This document shows positions 43,403-52,164 of a stretch of DNA of 64,000 nt, in pieces; within the stretch, counting starts at the first letter, position 1; each line of letters starts with the position of its first letter. This stretch comes from Bradyrhizobium uaiense. Lineage in GTDB: Bacteria; Pseudomonadota; Alphaproteobacteria; Rhizobiales; Xanthobacteraceae. Both the position numbers and the translations under genes were made by a program. The stretch lies in assembly GCF_010811875.1 (NCBI RefSeq), contig NZ_VKHP01000010.1:18992-82991 (forward strand). The letters run 5' to 3'. The notes beneath the pieces are model-generated. The model saw only the letters and a list, made by a program, of their open reading frames with translations. It was not told the DNA's origin and made no database searches.

Positions 43403-44557
43403 ATGCCGAGTGCCCCGAGACTACCGGATTCAACCCGGGTTCCTGTGCTGGACCTGCTGCGGCTCGCCGCGGTCGGGGCCGTGATCCTGTACCATTACGG
43501 CTTCTGGGGCACCGCATCGTACGGCGTTCAGAAAGTGGCGCTGCCCTACCTCGCCCCGGTCGCCCAGTACGGCTTCCTCGGCGTCCCCGTGTTCTTCGCG
43601 ATCTCCGGCTTCGTCATTGCGTATTCGGCCGAGGGCCGCACGCCGATCGGCTTCGCGATCGCGCGCTTCAGCCGGATCTATCCGACCTTCGTCATCTGCA
43701 TGACACTGACATTCCTCGCAACGCTGCTGCTGGGCCACGCTTATTTCCACGTGACATGGGGACAATGGCTCGCAAACCTGTTCATCGCGGCGCCGATGCT
43801 CGGTCAGCCCTACATGGACGACGCCTACTGGTCGCTGGTGATCGAGGTCGTTTTCTACGCCTGGATCGCGCTGTTGCTGGCCTGGGGTATCTTTCCGCGG
43901 CGGATCGACACCATCATCGTGGCATGGATCGCGATCACTTTCGCCAACGAACTGACGCTCGACGTTCCGCTGTTCGAGAAACTCTTCATGGCCGACGACA
44001 GCGGCTTCTTCGCCGTTGGCCTCCTGATCTATGAGCATTATCGGGGGCGGCGCGACACCAGGCTCTACAGCCTGTTGACGCTGGCGATGGGCACGGCAAC
44101 GTTCCAGGCGGTCCATAAGCTGGAGCGGCTCGGCGTCCACACCCATGGCAGCTTCGATCCGCGCGTCGTGACCGTGATCTGCATTGTCTCGCTCGGCATC
44201 GTGTTCGCCGCCACCCGGATCAAGTCGGTGCCGCTGCCGGCCGGCTTCGTCAGGGGGGTGGGCGGCATCACCTATCCGCTCTATCTGCTGCATCTACAGC
44301 TCGGCTACGTGATCCTGCTCCTGATCACGCCAACGCCGGACGTGCTATCGACCGCGCTTGTCGTGACTTGCATGGTCCCGCTGGCGTGGTTCGTCTGGCG
44401 CTTCCTCGAAGCGCCAGCGCACTACTTCGTCAGGGACAAGCTCACACTGCTGGCCTCGCGGCACGGATGGCCCTCGCGCATTGGCGCGGGCGAAGCCCGG
44501 ATCGATCCGGCCCACATCGCCGCGCCGGCGGAGGCCGGGCGGATAGCCAATCACTGA
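43403..44557 (+). CDS. Acyltransferase-3 family membrane protein
   Basis: A 384-residue integral membrane protein with about 10 hydrophobic segments. The N-terminus LDLLRLAAVGAVILYHYGFWG has the catalytic-type histidine of the family, and FLGVPVFFAISGFVIAYS and FSRIYPTFV follow. The C-terminus GGITYPLYLLHLQLGYV is also typical. These enzymes move acyl groups, often acetyl, onto sugars of exopolysaccharide, lipopolysaccharide or Nod factors. The end has a soluble tail of about 50 residues. No polysaccharide biosynthesis genes adjoin it, so the acceptor is unknown. Confidence 0.9.
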   Translation: MPSAPRLPDSTRVPVLDLLRLAAVGAVILYHYGFWGTASYGVQKVALPYLAPVAQYGFLGVPVFFAISGFVIAYSAEGRTPIGFAIARFSRIYPTFVICMTLTFLATLLLGHAYFHVTWGQWLANLFIAAPMLGQPYMDDAYWSLVIEVVFYAWIALLLAWGIFPRRIDTIIVAWIAITFANELTLDVPLFEKLFMADDSGFFAVGLLIYEHYRGRRDTRLYSLLTLAMGTATFQAVHKLERLGVHTHGSFDPRVVTVICIVSLGIVFAATRIKSVPLPAGFVRGVGGITYPLYLLHLQLGYVILLLITPTPDVLSTALVVTCMVPLAWFVWRFLEAPAHYFVRDKLTLLASRHGWPSRIGAGEARIDPAHIAAPAEAGRIANH

Positions 44558-44608
44558 GTTTCCCGGTGGCACGATTCCGCGCATCGATGCGAGCGCTGTC
44601 TCCGCTGC

Positions 44609-45307
44609 TCAGCGCCGCGACCAACGGTTTGGGGCCCATCCGGCGCAAAACACTGCATCGGCGCTGTCGGGAATGGTCTGCGCGAACCACCGGTCGACAT
44701 CCGGCGACGTTTTGGTCCTCGGCTCATGACGATAGCGAAGCTGGCCATAGGCACCGCGCATCGCCATCGTCGTCTTCTCGATGGTCTGACGCGGGTACAG
44801 GGTTGCGGCCAGCCTGGCGCAGAGATCATCGAGATCGCCGCCGCGCGTCTCGGCTGGAATGGCCGGCACGACGCTTCGGCATTGTGCGCGGCCCAATACG
44901 TAGATGACTGGATTTCGCGTCCGCCAGCAGAGGCAGAATTCTGCCGGCGCAGTGCGGTCACCGAACTCAGCCGTCATCGCCGTGTCGAACATCCGCTTGA
45001 AAAAGCCACGGCCACGATGCGTGTCTCTGACTGCAGTGCCGGAAAGATAGATCACCGGCATGCCGGCGACGGCCAAGCGCTGAATGATCATGTAAGCCAC
45101 GCATTCAGCGCCGTGGTGGAGCAGGACCACGCCGTGGTCGGGCTTGAACGGCGAGTGCTGGGGCGACCAGAATCTTTGCTCCGCCAGCCAGTTGGTGTCG
45201 ATGATACTGTTGATGCCCTCGAGCACCGCATCGCGGCGATGCTCCGGCACATCAGAGGCGATTTGAAAAAGCTCGCTGGTAGCAGCCCCGGGCGGCGTCG
45301 CGATCAA
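44609..45307 (-). CDS. GNAT-like acetyltransferase domain protein
   Basis: A 232-residue protein starting with TTG 45307 that overlaps the stop of the opgC-like gene (TTGA). The N-terminus FQIASDVPEHRRDAVLEGINSI is followed by a central acetyl-CoA site RDTHRGRGFFKRMF and a strand MPVIYLSGTAV before it, a GNAT core. The C-terminal part (VDRWFAQTIP) is not recognised. Its overlap with the membrane acyltransferase suggests both work on the same acceptor. GC appears a little lower than the surroundings. Start uncertain. Confidence 0.7.
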   Translation of the reverse strand: MIATPPGAATSELFQIASDVPEHRRDAVLEGINSIIDTNWLAEQRFWSPQHSPFKPDHGVVLLHHGAECVAYMIIQRLAVAGMPVIYLSGTAVRDTHRGRGFFKRMFDTAMTAEFGDRTAPAEFCLCWRTRNPVIYVLGRAQCRSVVPAIPAETRGGDLDDLCARLAATLYPRQTIEKTTMAMRGAYGQLRYRHEPRTKTSPDVDRWFAQTIPDSADAVFCAGWAPNRWSRR

Positions 45308-46515
45308 GGCAGCTCCTTGTTGCTTATTAAGCTAGTTCGGTCGCCAATCTTCCGGCGAAGCTCTGCATGTGTCACGTCGACGAACAAATTCGGAATGTTG
45401 TCGGCGCGGTGTAACAGCCACGCCACGACGACCATGATCGCGATTCCGGCCGCGCTCACCACGAGCTGTGCGATGACCGCGCCGCTGTATTGGGTCAAGA
45501 CCCAATGGGCGGAGAACGAAAGCAAGACCCCGAGGCAAAAGATCGGAAGCGAATGCTCCCCGCACAAGGTCAGTGGACGCAATGATCGGGATTTCAGCGG
45601 CGGCCAGTCCTGCGGAATCAAGCCATGGACAACGTACGCGAGCGCGAGGAAGTGGGTCAAACGCAGCATATCGAGATCTGTCTTGTCGATCGGGTAGATG
45701 AGCTTCATCATCCATCGCGGTATGAACGCCTCCAGCGCATGGAAGTGCCAGGTCATCACGATCAGGAACGCAAAGATCAGCCAGGCAATCGCTACCGCTG
45801 AGACGAGCCGCGACTGGATCAGTCTTGCGATCTGTGACAATGCGCCCACCCCGCACCACTCGCCGAAGACAAACAGCAACTGCCAACAAAATGGATTGAA
45901 GTACCACGTTGTGCCCGGTGGATAGGAAGCGATGTTCCAATCGAACCATCGCGCCAGCACGTAGAGAACGATCGAGGCCAGCAAGGTGAGATTGGGACGG
46001 CGCACCAGGCCCCAGATGATCAGTGGGGAGGCCAGCAGCAAGACAATGAACAGAGGCAGCACGTCGAGATCCACGGGCTTGTACCGCAGGGTGAGCGCCT
46101 GCCCGATCAGGATATCCGGATGCTGGAGAAAATTGAAAACGTTGAATTCGTTTTCATACATCGGATTGTCGAGCCGTCGGGAGGTTCTCGCGACCTGGGC
46201 CGTGAAGATCAGGAACAGCATGATGTGCGCGGCGTAGATATGCGCGGCCCGCGTCCACAGCCGCTTCGCTGCGGACAGCAGGAAACCTGAAGCGATGATC
46301 GGGCCGTATATGAAGCCGGCAAGGTAACCCGAGATGAAAACGAAGAACTCCGCAGCGTCGCTGAAGCCATAGTTGCGCAGCGTAATCCAGCCGATGGCCC
46401 CATCATTGGGGATGTGATCCAGAAAGATCATCCACAACCCGAGCCCTCTGAACAGGTCGAGCCGAACATCGCGCTCGATCGTTTCCTCGATCTGGTTCGC
46501 GTGGTGGAGCTCCAT
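45304..46515 (-). CDS. OpgC-domain membrane protein
   Basis: A 403-residue membrane protein from ATG 46515 (GAGGG eight bases upstream). It has about 10 hydrophobic segments. The N-terminus RDVRLDLFRGLGLWMIFLDHIPN and the FVFISGYLAGFIYG block are typical of OpgC-type proteins, which transfer succinyl groups onto osmoregulated periplasmic glucans. Late segments (LDMLRLTHFLALAYVVHG, CLGVLLSFSAHWVL) also match. Rhizobia carry several OpgC relatives, so the actual substrate, glucan or another polysaccharide, is inferred. It overlaps the GNAT-like gene by four bases. Confidence 0.88.
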   Translation of the reverse strand: MELHHANQIEETIERDVRLDLFRGLGLWMIFLDHIPNDGAIGWITLRNYGFSDAAEFFVFISGYLAGFIYGPIIASGFLLSAAKRLWTRAAHIYAAHIMLFLIFTAQVARTSRRLDNPMYENEFNVFNFLQHPDILIGQALTLRYKPVDLDVLPLFIVLLLASPLIIWGLVRRPNLTLLASIVLYVLARWFDWNIASYPPGTTWYFNPFCWQLLFVFGEWCGVGALSQIARLIQSRLVSAVAIAWLIFAFLIVMTWHFHALEAFIPRWMMKLIYPIDKTDLDMLRLTHFLALAYVVHGLIPQDWPPLKSRSLRPLTLCGEHSLPIFCLGVLLSFSAHWVLTQYSGAVIAQLVVSAAGIAIMVVVAWLLHRADNIPNLFVDVTHAELRRKIGDRTSLISNKELP

Positions 46516-47041
46516 CGAGACGACCCTCACTCGGCTGCTTCTGAGATCGCGATAGCTGCACCCGTCGGAGCCTCGCGTCGGGGCCGGCATACGTTAGCCG
46601 ACAGCAAGCCCGGGTCGACAGGGGAAGATCAAGGGCATCCTTATACTCCCGCGTGACATCACCCTCCAAATGCCGCACGCGCATGCTTGACGTTTGTCGG
46701 GTGAGCCGCATTCGTCGGGCGGAGTGGAGACTGAGAAAGCATCGCTACTCGCGGGGGTGTGTCCTGGCGGCAGGTGTCCAACGCAATCTCTCGGCTCAAG
46801 CACTCCCGCCTCTGGAATACCGAATCGCCCGGTCGCGCCGGGCGAGGACACCGCCGATGGCTTTCGCCGAGACGACCGACGGATTCCCGGCGCGACCGGG
46901 CTGAAAACGCCCCCGAATCGCACCCAATCAATTCAAAAATGCCCTGTCCCTCGCCCGATGCAGGGCCAAAATCCCTGCAAGACCCTTGACATAGCTGCCC
47001 TTTCGGCAGAACGCGTGGGGTCAAGCCGTCATGGATACTTC
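46516..47041. other. Gene-poor interval between opgC-like gene and rnd
   Basis: About 525 bases. Several frames stay open here, but all are rich in Arg, Pro and Ser and lack ribosome sites or motifs. The one clear structure is a 7-bp hairpin (cgcccgg/ccgggcg, 46826-46844). It probably holds the divergent promoters of the opgC-like and rnd genes. Confidence 0.6.
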
Positions 47042-48190
47042 ATGGATCTGATTAGCACGACCTCCGACCTCGCCGCCGCCTGCGACCGGCTCGCCAAACA
47101 CAAGGTCATCACCGTCGACACCGAGTTCCTGCGGGAGACGACTTACTATCCCCTGCTCTGCGTCGTGCAGATGGCGAGCGCGGAAGAAGCCGTCGTGGTC
47201 GACGCGCTGGCGCCCGGCATCGACCTCAAGCCGTTCTTCGAGCTGATGTCTAATGAGGCCGTGCTCAAGGTGTTCCACGCCGCGCGGCAGGACATCGAAA
47301 TCGTCTGGCATCTTTCCGGCACGATCCCGCATCCGATCTTCGACACCCAGGTCGCCGCCATGGTGCTCGGCTACGGCGACAGCATCGCCTATGACCAGTT
47401 GGTCGATCGCGTCACCGGCCACCGCCCCGACAAGACCCATCGCTTCACCGACTGGTCGCGCCGTCCGCTGAGCGAAGAGCAACTGCATTACGCCGTCTCC
47501 GACGTCACCCATCTGCGCGAAGTATTCGCGGCGCTCGACGCCGATTTGCGCAAGCGCGACCGCAGCGAATGGGTCAGCGAGGAGATGGAAATCCTGACCT
47601 CGCCAAAGACCTACGACTTCCATCCCGAGCGCGCCTGGGAGCGGCTCAAGACCCGCGTGCGCAAGCCGCGCGAGCTCGCGGTGCTGATCGAGGTCGCCGC
47701 CTGGCGCGAGCAGGAGGCGCAGAGCCGCGACGTACCGCGCTCGCGCGTGCTCAAGGACGATGCGGTCGGCGATATTGCCACCCATGCGCCGACCTCGCTG
47801 GACAAGCTCGGCAATCTGCGATCGCTGCCGAAGGGTTTCGAGCGCTCGAAATGGGGCGCCGACATCATTGCCGCCGTGCAGCGCGGGCTCGCGCGCGACC
47901 AGGCGACGCTCCCCAAGCTGGAAAAACCCCGAAACAATTCCAACGGCGCGGCAACTGTCGAGCTGTTGAAGGTGCTGCTGCGCATGACCTCGGAACGCCA
48001 CGGCGTTGCCAGCAAGGTGATCGCCACCGTCGACGATCTCGAGCAGATCGCGGCCAGCGATCAGGCCGAGGTCGGCGCCCTGCACGGCTGGCGGCGCGAA
48101 TTGTTCGGCGAAGCGGCGCTCAAGCTCAAGCACGGCCAGCTCGCGCTCGCGATCGACAAGGGCCGTGTGGTGCGGGTGGATCGGGGCTAG
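47042..48190 (+). CDS. rnd: Ribonuclease D
   Basis: A 382-residue 3'-5' exoribonuclease that trims tRNA and other small RNAs. The exonuclease (DEDDy) motifs are [10 protein letters not shown] (Exo I: D and E), [13 protein letters not shown] (Exo II: D), and [12 protein letters not shown] (Exo III: Y and D). An HRDC-type domain follows at about 210-290 ([21 protein letters not shown]). ATG 47042 is favoured because the frame upstream is unlike protein; the ribosome site is not obvious. Normal length for alphaproteobacterial RNase D. Confidence 0.95.
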   Translation: MDLISTTSDLAAACDRLAKHKVITVDTEFLRETTYYPLLCVVQMASAEEAVVVDALAPGIDLKPFFELMSNEAVLKVFHAARQDIEIVWHLSGTIPHPIFDTQVAAMVLGYGDSIAYDQLVDRVTGHRPDKTHRFTDWSRRPLSEEQLHYAVSDVTHLREVFAALDADLRKRDRSEWVSEEMEILTSPKTYDFHPERAWERLKTRVRKPRELAVLIEVAAWREQEAQSRDVPRSRVLKDDAVGDIATHAPTSLDKLGNLRSLPKGFERSKWGADIIAAVQRGLARDQATLPKLEKPRNNSNGAATVELLKVLLRMTSERHGVASKVIATVDDLEQIAASDQAEVGALHGWRRELFGEAALKLKHGQLALAIDKGRVVRVDRG

Positions 48191-48557
48191 CGCACGTCGT
48201 TCGCTTGCTGCATGCCGGGTTCCCGGCGCCACCGACCGTCGGCCACCGGCCGAACGCGCCGCGCCGCAGCTCGGCCGGCACAGGCTGAGGTTGCGTCACG
48301 CGAAACCACCGCGCTTGCTAAGGGGCAATTTTCGTGTTGCAATCCCTTCACAATCGGATTGCGGCCGTTCGACTGTGCGTTTCACGACGTTGATATCCAG
48401 GGCTTCGATATCCAAGCCTTCGAGAGGCGAAACTTCGGACTTGAAGACTTTGGATCTGAAGACCCGGAAATCGAACAGACAGCGGAAAGCACGCTTGTGG
48501 CGTGGCACGTGGAAAACGTGGCCGCGTCTTTTTTATGTCTAAACTGGGAGAGAGACG
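48191..48557 (+). other. Long leader region of cspA
   Basis: About 370 bases with no gene. A block at 48390-48480 has internally repeated gatatccaggg/gatatccaagc and cttcg/gaag elements that can pair with each other. A terminator-like hairpin with a T-run ends it at 48533. The arrangement suggests a structured 5' untranslated region, as in cold-shock mRNAs, or an upstream small RNA that ends before cspA. Confidence 0.5.
48501..48533 (+). terminator. Terminator-like hairpin in the cspA leader
   Basis: CGTGGCACG (48501-48509) pairs with CGTGGCCGCG (48517-48526) with one G-U pair and one bulge, and is followed by TCTTTTTT. It ends 24 bases before the cspA ATG and just before its ribosome site. 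Either the transcript ending here is separate, or it is an attenuator. Confidence 0.65.
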
Positions 48558-48761
48558 ATGCCGAAGGGTACCGTCAAATGGTTCAACCCGACCAAAGGTT
48601 ACGGGTTCATCAAGCCGGCCGTCGGCGACAAGGACGTGTTCGTCCACATCTCGGCGGTCGAACGCGCAGGCCTCAGCACACTCAACGAGAACCAGACCGT
48701 CGAGTACGAGCTGGTGGAGAACCGCGGCAAGGCGTCGGCAGAGAACCTCAAGGTTCACTGA
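48558..48761 (+). CDS. cspA: Cold-shock protein (CspA family)
   Basis: A 67-residue single cold-shock domain with RNP1 KGYGFIKP and RNP2 DVFVHIS, and the usual KGTVKWFN start. These proteins bind single-stranded RNA and melt secondary structure. The ribosome site GGGAGAGAG is six bases upstream of ATG. The length is typical. The long structured leader is described separately. The gene has its own 3' hairpin. Confidence 0.97.
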   Translation: MPKGTVKWFNPTKGYGFIKPAVGDKDVFVHISAVERAGLSTLNENQTVEYELVENRGKASAENLKVH

Positions 48762-48812
48762 ACCTCGAAGGTTCACTGATCGCCGCTGCTAACGGAATTC
48801 ATCCTGCTGTCT

Positions 48813-48842
48813 CCCCCGGCAGCATCACCCGGGGGATTCTTC
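48813..48842 (+). terminator. Probable terminator of cspA
   Basis: A seven-base GC stem (cccccgg/ccggggg) with a nine-base loop is followed by attcttctc, 50 bases after the cspA stop and before the convergent purN end. Confidence 0.55.
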
Positions 48843-48868
48843 TCGGGGATCTCGCTTGCAACCGCGCG

Positions 48869-49519
48869 CTAAGGCGCCGGCGCAATCAGTGTGCTGTCCG
48901 TTGCGGCGCTGCCCTGCGTCTTGCAGCGGTCGCCTTCGAGCTTGAGCCGGCCGCTCGCCAGAAGCCGCAACGCCTCCGGATAGATGCGATGCTCGATTCC
49001 GATCACGCGCGCGGCGAGCGTCTCGGCCGTGTCATCGTCGGCCACGGTGACCGCGCCCTGCATCACGATCGGTCCGGCGTCGGTCTCCGGGATCACGAAA
49101 TGCACCGTCGCTCCGGACAGCTTGACCCCTGCGCGCACGGCTTGGCCATGCGGGTCGAGGCCGGGAAAGCACGGCAGCAGCGACGGATGGATGTTGAGCA
49201 TCCGGCCGTACCAGTGCCGCGCGAATTCGGCCGTGAACAGCCGCATGAAGCCGCCCAGACAAATCAGCTCGACCTGCCTGTCGTCGAGCGCCCGTTGCAG
49301 CACTGCCTCGAAGCCGGCGCGGTCCTTGCCGAACGGCTTGCTCTCGATGACGATGGTCGGAATGCCGCTCGCGGCCGCTTTCTCGAGTCCGGCTGCGTCA
49401 GTGCGGTTGGAGATCACGGCCACGATCTCGGCCGGAAAATCGGGAGCCTTGGCAGCCTCGATCAGCGCGACCATGTTGGAGCCGCGGCCGGAGATCAGGA
49501 TGGCGACGCGGCGCTTCAT
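48869..49519 (-). CDS. purN: Phosphoribosylglycinamide formyltransferase
   Basis: A 216-residue GAR transformylase using 10-formyl-THF in purine synthesis. Motifs: [12 protein letters not shown] near the N-terminus, [10 protein letters not shown], the catalytic asparagine and histidine in [14 protein letters not shown], and the conserved aspartate in [10 protein letters not shown]. The C-terminus is normal length plus about 15 residues of Ala/Thr-rich tail. ATG overlaps the purM stop (ATGA), giving coupled translation in a purM-purN operon. Confidence 0.96.
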   Translation of the reverse strand: MKRRVAILISGRGSNMVALIEAAKAPDFPAEIVAVISNRTDAAGLEKAAASGIPTIVIESKPFGKDRAGFEAVLQRALDDRQVELICLGGFMRLFTAEFARHWYGRMLNIHPSLLPCFPGLDPHGQAVRAGVKLSGATVHFVIPETDAGPIVMQGAVTVADDDTAETLAARVIGIEHRIYPEALRLLASGRLKLEGDRCKTQGSAATDSTLIAPAP

Positions 49520-50589
49520 CGCGAGAGATCGAGATGACCGTTATAGACCACACGATCCTCGCCCTTGGCCTCGATCACCTCACCGAGCAGCGTCACGGTC
49601 TCGCCGCCCGCGGTGAAGGCATCGGTCACCGCATCGACCGCGTCCGGCTTGACGATCGCGATCATGCCGATGCCGCAGTTGAAGGTGCGCAGCAGTTCGA
49701 GCTCGGCGATGCCGCCCTGCTCCGCCAGCCATTTGAACACCGGCAGCACCGGCAGCCGCGCCAGGTCGATGCCGACACCGAGATGTTTCGGCAGCACGCG
49801 CGGAATGTTGTCGGTAAAGCCGCCGCCGGTGATGTGGGCGAGCCCCTTCACCGCGCCAGTCTCGCGGATCGCGCGCAGGCAGGATTTCACATAGAGCTTG
49901 GTCGGGGTCAGCAGCGCCGCGCCGAGCGTCATGACCGGCGCGAACGGCGCCGGCGCGTCATAGGCAACGCCGGACAGCTCGACGAGCTTGCGCACCAGCG
50001 AATAGCCGTTGGAGTGCACGCCCGAGGATGCCAGCCCGATCACGGCATCGCCGGCCGCAATATCCCCGGTCGGCAGCAGCGTGCCGCGCTCGGCCGCGCC
50101 GACTGCAAAGCCGCCGAGGTCGTAATCGCCGTCCTTGTAGAGACCGGGCATCTCGGCGGTCTCGCCGCCGATCAGCGCACAACCGGATTCGCGGCAGCCC
50201 TCGGCGATCCCGGCGACGATCTGCGCGGTGGCCTCCGGATGGAGCTTGCCGCAGGCGAAATAGTCGAGGAAGAACAGCGGTTCCGCACCCTGCACGACGA
50301 GGTCGTTGACCGACATCGCGACCAGATCGATGCCGATCCCGCTGTGGATGCCGGTCTCGATCGCGATCTTCAGCTTGGTGCCGACGCCATCGGTCGCGGC
50401 GACCAGGACCGGATCCTTGAAGCCGGCGGCCTTGAGGTCGAACAGCCCGCCGAATCCGCCGATCTCGGCGTCCGCGCCGGGCCGCGCGGTGGCCCGCACC
50501 ATCGGCTTGATCAGATCGACCAGACGATTGCCGGCGTCGATATCGACACCCGAATCCGCGTAAGTGAGCCCGTTTTTGCGCTCGGTCAT
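49516..50589 (-). CDS. purM: Phosphoribosylformylglycinamidine cyclo-ligase
   Basis: A 357-residue AIR synthetase. I chose ATG 50589; TTG 50595 is a weaker alternative. Family motifs: [30 protein letters not shown] (ATP/metal site), [34 protein letters not shown] and [15 protein letters not shown]. It catalyses ring closure of FGAM to AIR. It overlaps purN by four bases. The upstream interval is shared divergently with the CDP-alcohol phosphatidyltransferase gene. Confidence 0.97.
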   Translation of the reverse strand: MTERKNGLTYADSGVDIDAGNRLVDLIKPMVRATARPGADAEIGGFGGLFDLKAAGFKDPVLVAATDGVGTKLKIAIETGIHSGIGIDLVAMSVNDLVVQGAEPLFFLDYFACGKLHPEATAQIVAGIAEGCRESGCALIGGETAEMPGLYKDGDYDLGGFAVGAAERGTLLPTGDIAAGDAVIGLASSGVHSNGYSLVRKLVELSGVAYDAPAPFAPVMTLGAALLTPTKLYVKSCLRAIRETGAVKGLAHITGGGFTDNIPRVLPKHLGVGIDLARLPVLPVFKWLAEQGGIAELELLRTFNCGIGMIAIVKPDAVDAVTDAFTAGGETVTLLGEVIEAKGEDRVVYNGHLDLSR

Positions 50590-50749
50590 GCCCAATTCCA
50601 GATGATAGGGGGCTGGTTACGAGGAATTCCGCCCCCGCGCAATGGCTCGCGACAATGCTGCCGCGATACTATGTAGATAACATCCGGCCGCTGCGAAAAA
50701 GAGCCGGATATCGAGTAAAATCAGGCTTCTAGCCGGGAAGCGACCCAAC

Positions 50750-51292
50750 TTGAGCATTCCGAATATCATCACCCTCGGCCGCATCATCCTGGTGCCGGTG
50801 ATCGTCTGGGCCATCGTGTCGAGCCAGATGGAGATCGCGTTCGCGATCTTCGTGATCGCCGGCGTCTCGGACGCGGTCGACGGTTTCCTCGCCAAGCGCT
50901 TCAACATGACGAGCGAGCTCGGCGCCCTGCTCGACCCGCTCGCCGACAAGGCGCTCCTGGTGTCGATCTATGTCGCGCTCGGAATCTGGGGCGCAGTGCC
51001 GCGCTGGATCGTAATTCTCGTGGTGTCGCGCGACATCATGATCGTCTCCGCCGTGATTGTGTCATGGTTGTTCGACAAGCCGGTCGAGATGAAGCCGCTG
51101 ATGGTGTCGAAGCTGAACACGGCGGCGCAGGTCGGCTTCGCGGCCTTGGTGCTGGCCTCGCTCGGATTCGGCTTCGAGCCGCATCCCTACGACTGGATCC
51201 TGATGGGTCTGGTCACGATCTTTACTTTGGGTTCGGTGTCCCTCTATCTCGTGGAGTGGGTGCGGCACATGGGCACGATCGAGGCTCGGTAG
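50750..51292 (+). CDS. CDP-alcohol phosphatidyltransferase family protein
   Basis: A 180-residue membrane enzyme starting with TTG 50750. The signature D-G-x2-A-x-R-x8-G-x3-D-x3-D is present as SDAVDGFLAKR followed by ELGALLDPLADK. Four to five hydrophobic segments flank it. It probably transfers a phosphatidyl group from CDP-diacylglycerol to an alcohol such as glycerol-3-phosphate (PgsA) or phosphatidylglycerol (cardiolipin synthesis); I cannot choose between them. It precedes hdaA and is probably in the same transcript. Confidence 0.88.
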   Translation: MSIPNIITLGRIILVPVIVWAIVSSQMEIAFAIFVIAGVSDAVDGFLAKRFNMTSELGALLDPLADKALLVSIYVALGIWGAVPRWIVILVVSRDIMIVSAVIVSWLFDKPVEMKPLMVSKLNTAAQVGFAALVLASLGFGFEPHPYDWILMGLVTIFTLGSVSLYLVEWVRHMGTIEAR

Positions 51293-51354
51293 AGCGTGAT
51301 CCGGAAAGCGTTTGCGCCGCGACCATGTTAAAATGAAGTGGTTTGGAGACTTGC

Positions 51355-52032
51355 GTGGCCGGTAGCGTTCAACCTCGTCAATTGGCCTTGGCCCTGCCGC
51401 ACGAGGAGAAACTGACCCGCGACGATTTCCTCGAAGGGCCCGCCAATGAGGCGGCGCTTTCGCTGATCGACAGCTGGCCCGACTGGCCGAACCGAATCAT
51501 GCTGCTGGTCGGGCCCGACGGCTCCGGCAAGAGCCACCTCGCCGCGATCTGGGCCGAGATCGCCGGCGCGCGCGCAACCGCGGCGCATGCGCTGACCGCC
51601 GATGCGGTGCCGACGGCGCTTGCGACCGGCGCGCTGGTGGTCGAGGACCTCCGGCCGTCGGATTTCGACGAGCGCGCGATGTTTCACCTGATGAATCTCG
51701 CGCGCCAGGACGATGCCTTCGTGCTGATCACTGCGCGCGTTCCGCCGTCGGCATTCGAGATCGAGTTGCGCGATCTGCGGTCGCGGCTCCGCGCGGTGCC
51801 TACGGTGACGCTGCTGCCGCCCGACGACCAGCTGTTCCGCGGCCTGATCCTCAAATTCTGCGCCGACCGCCAGATGAGCGTGGACGAACCGCTGGTCAGC
51901 TACCTGACCAACCGGATCGAGCGCTCCTATACCGCGGTCCGGCAGGCTGTCGAGCTGCTCGATACGGAGGCGCTCCGGCTCGGCCGTCCGGTCACCAGGG
52001 CGCTCGCGGCGGAGTTGTTGCGCGATGCCTGA
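51355..52032 (+). CDS. hdaA: DnaA-related regulatory inactivation protein HdaA
   Basis: About 225 residues from GTG 51355 (GGAG six bases upstream). A DnaA-like AAA+ core with Walker A GPDGSGKSH and a degenerate Walker B (VVEDL). The N-terminal segment QPRQLALALPHEE carries the QL.L.L-type clamp-binding motif that recruits HdaA to the sliding clamp. HdaA promotes ATP hydrolysis by DnaA and prevents re-initiation. It lies upstream of ppk-ppx, a common alphaproteobacterial order. A half REP sequence lies just before it. Confidence 0.92.
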   Translation: MAGSVQPRQLALALPHEEKLTRDDFLEGPANEAALSLIDSWPDWPNRIMLLVGPDGSGKSHLAAIWAEIAGARATAAHALTADAVPTALATGALVVEDLRPSDFDERAMFHLMNLARQDDAFVLITARVPPSAFEIELRDLRSRLRAVPTVTLLPPDDQLFRGLILKFCADRQMSVDEPLVSYLTNRIERSYTAVRQAVELLDTEALRLGRPVTRALAAELLRDA

Positions 52033-52164
52033 GCGATGCCGCGGCTTGACGGCGCAGGCGCGTGGAACATCAATGTCATCGAAACGTCATCGCAATATCA
52101 CATGGTCGGTACGGCCCTCCGCTAGACCGCTCCGGCCCCCTGCCCCGAATTGGACCAGCACTTG

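Noticed and set aside
42012..43517. 501-codon minus-strand frame opposite chrA
   Set aside because: It lacks hydrophobic segments or motifs and mirrors the third-base GC bias of chrA.
46659..47024. Minus-strand frame of 121 codons between the opgC-like gene and rnd
   Set aside because: Arg/Ser/Pro-rich with no ribosome site and no motif; similar frames are open on both strands here by composition alone.
48212..49537. 441-codon plus-strand frame across the cspA leader, cspA and purN
   Set aside because: It runs out of frame through cspA and antisense through purN and has no motif.
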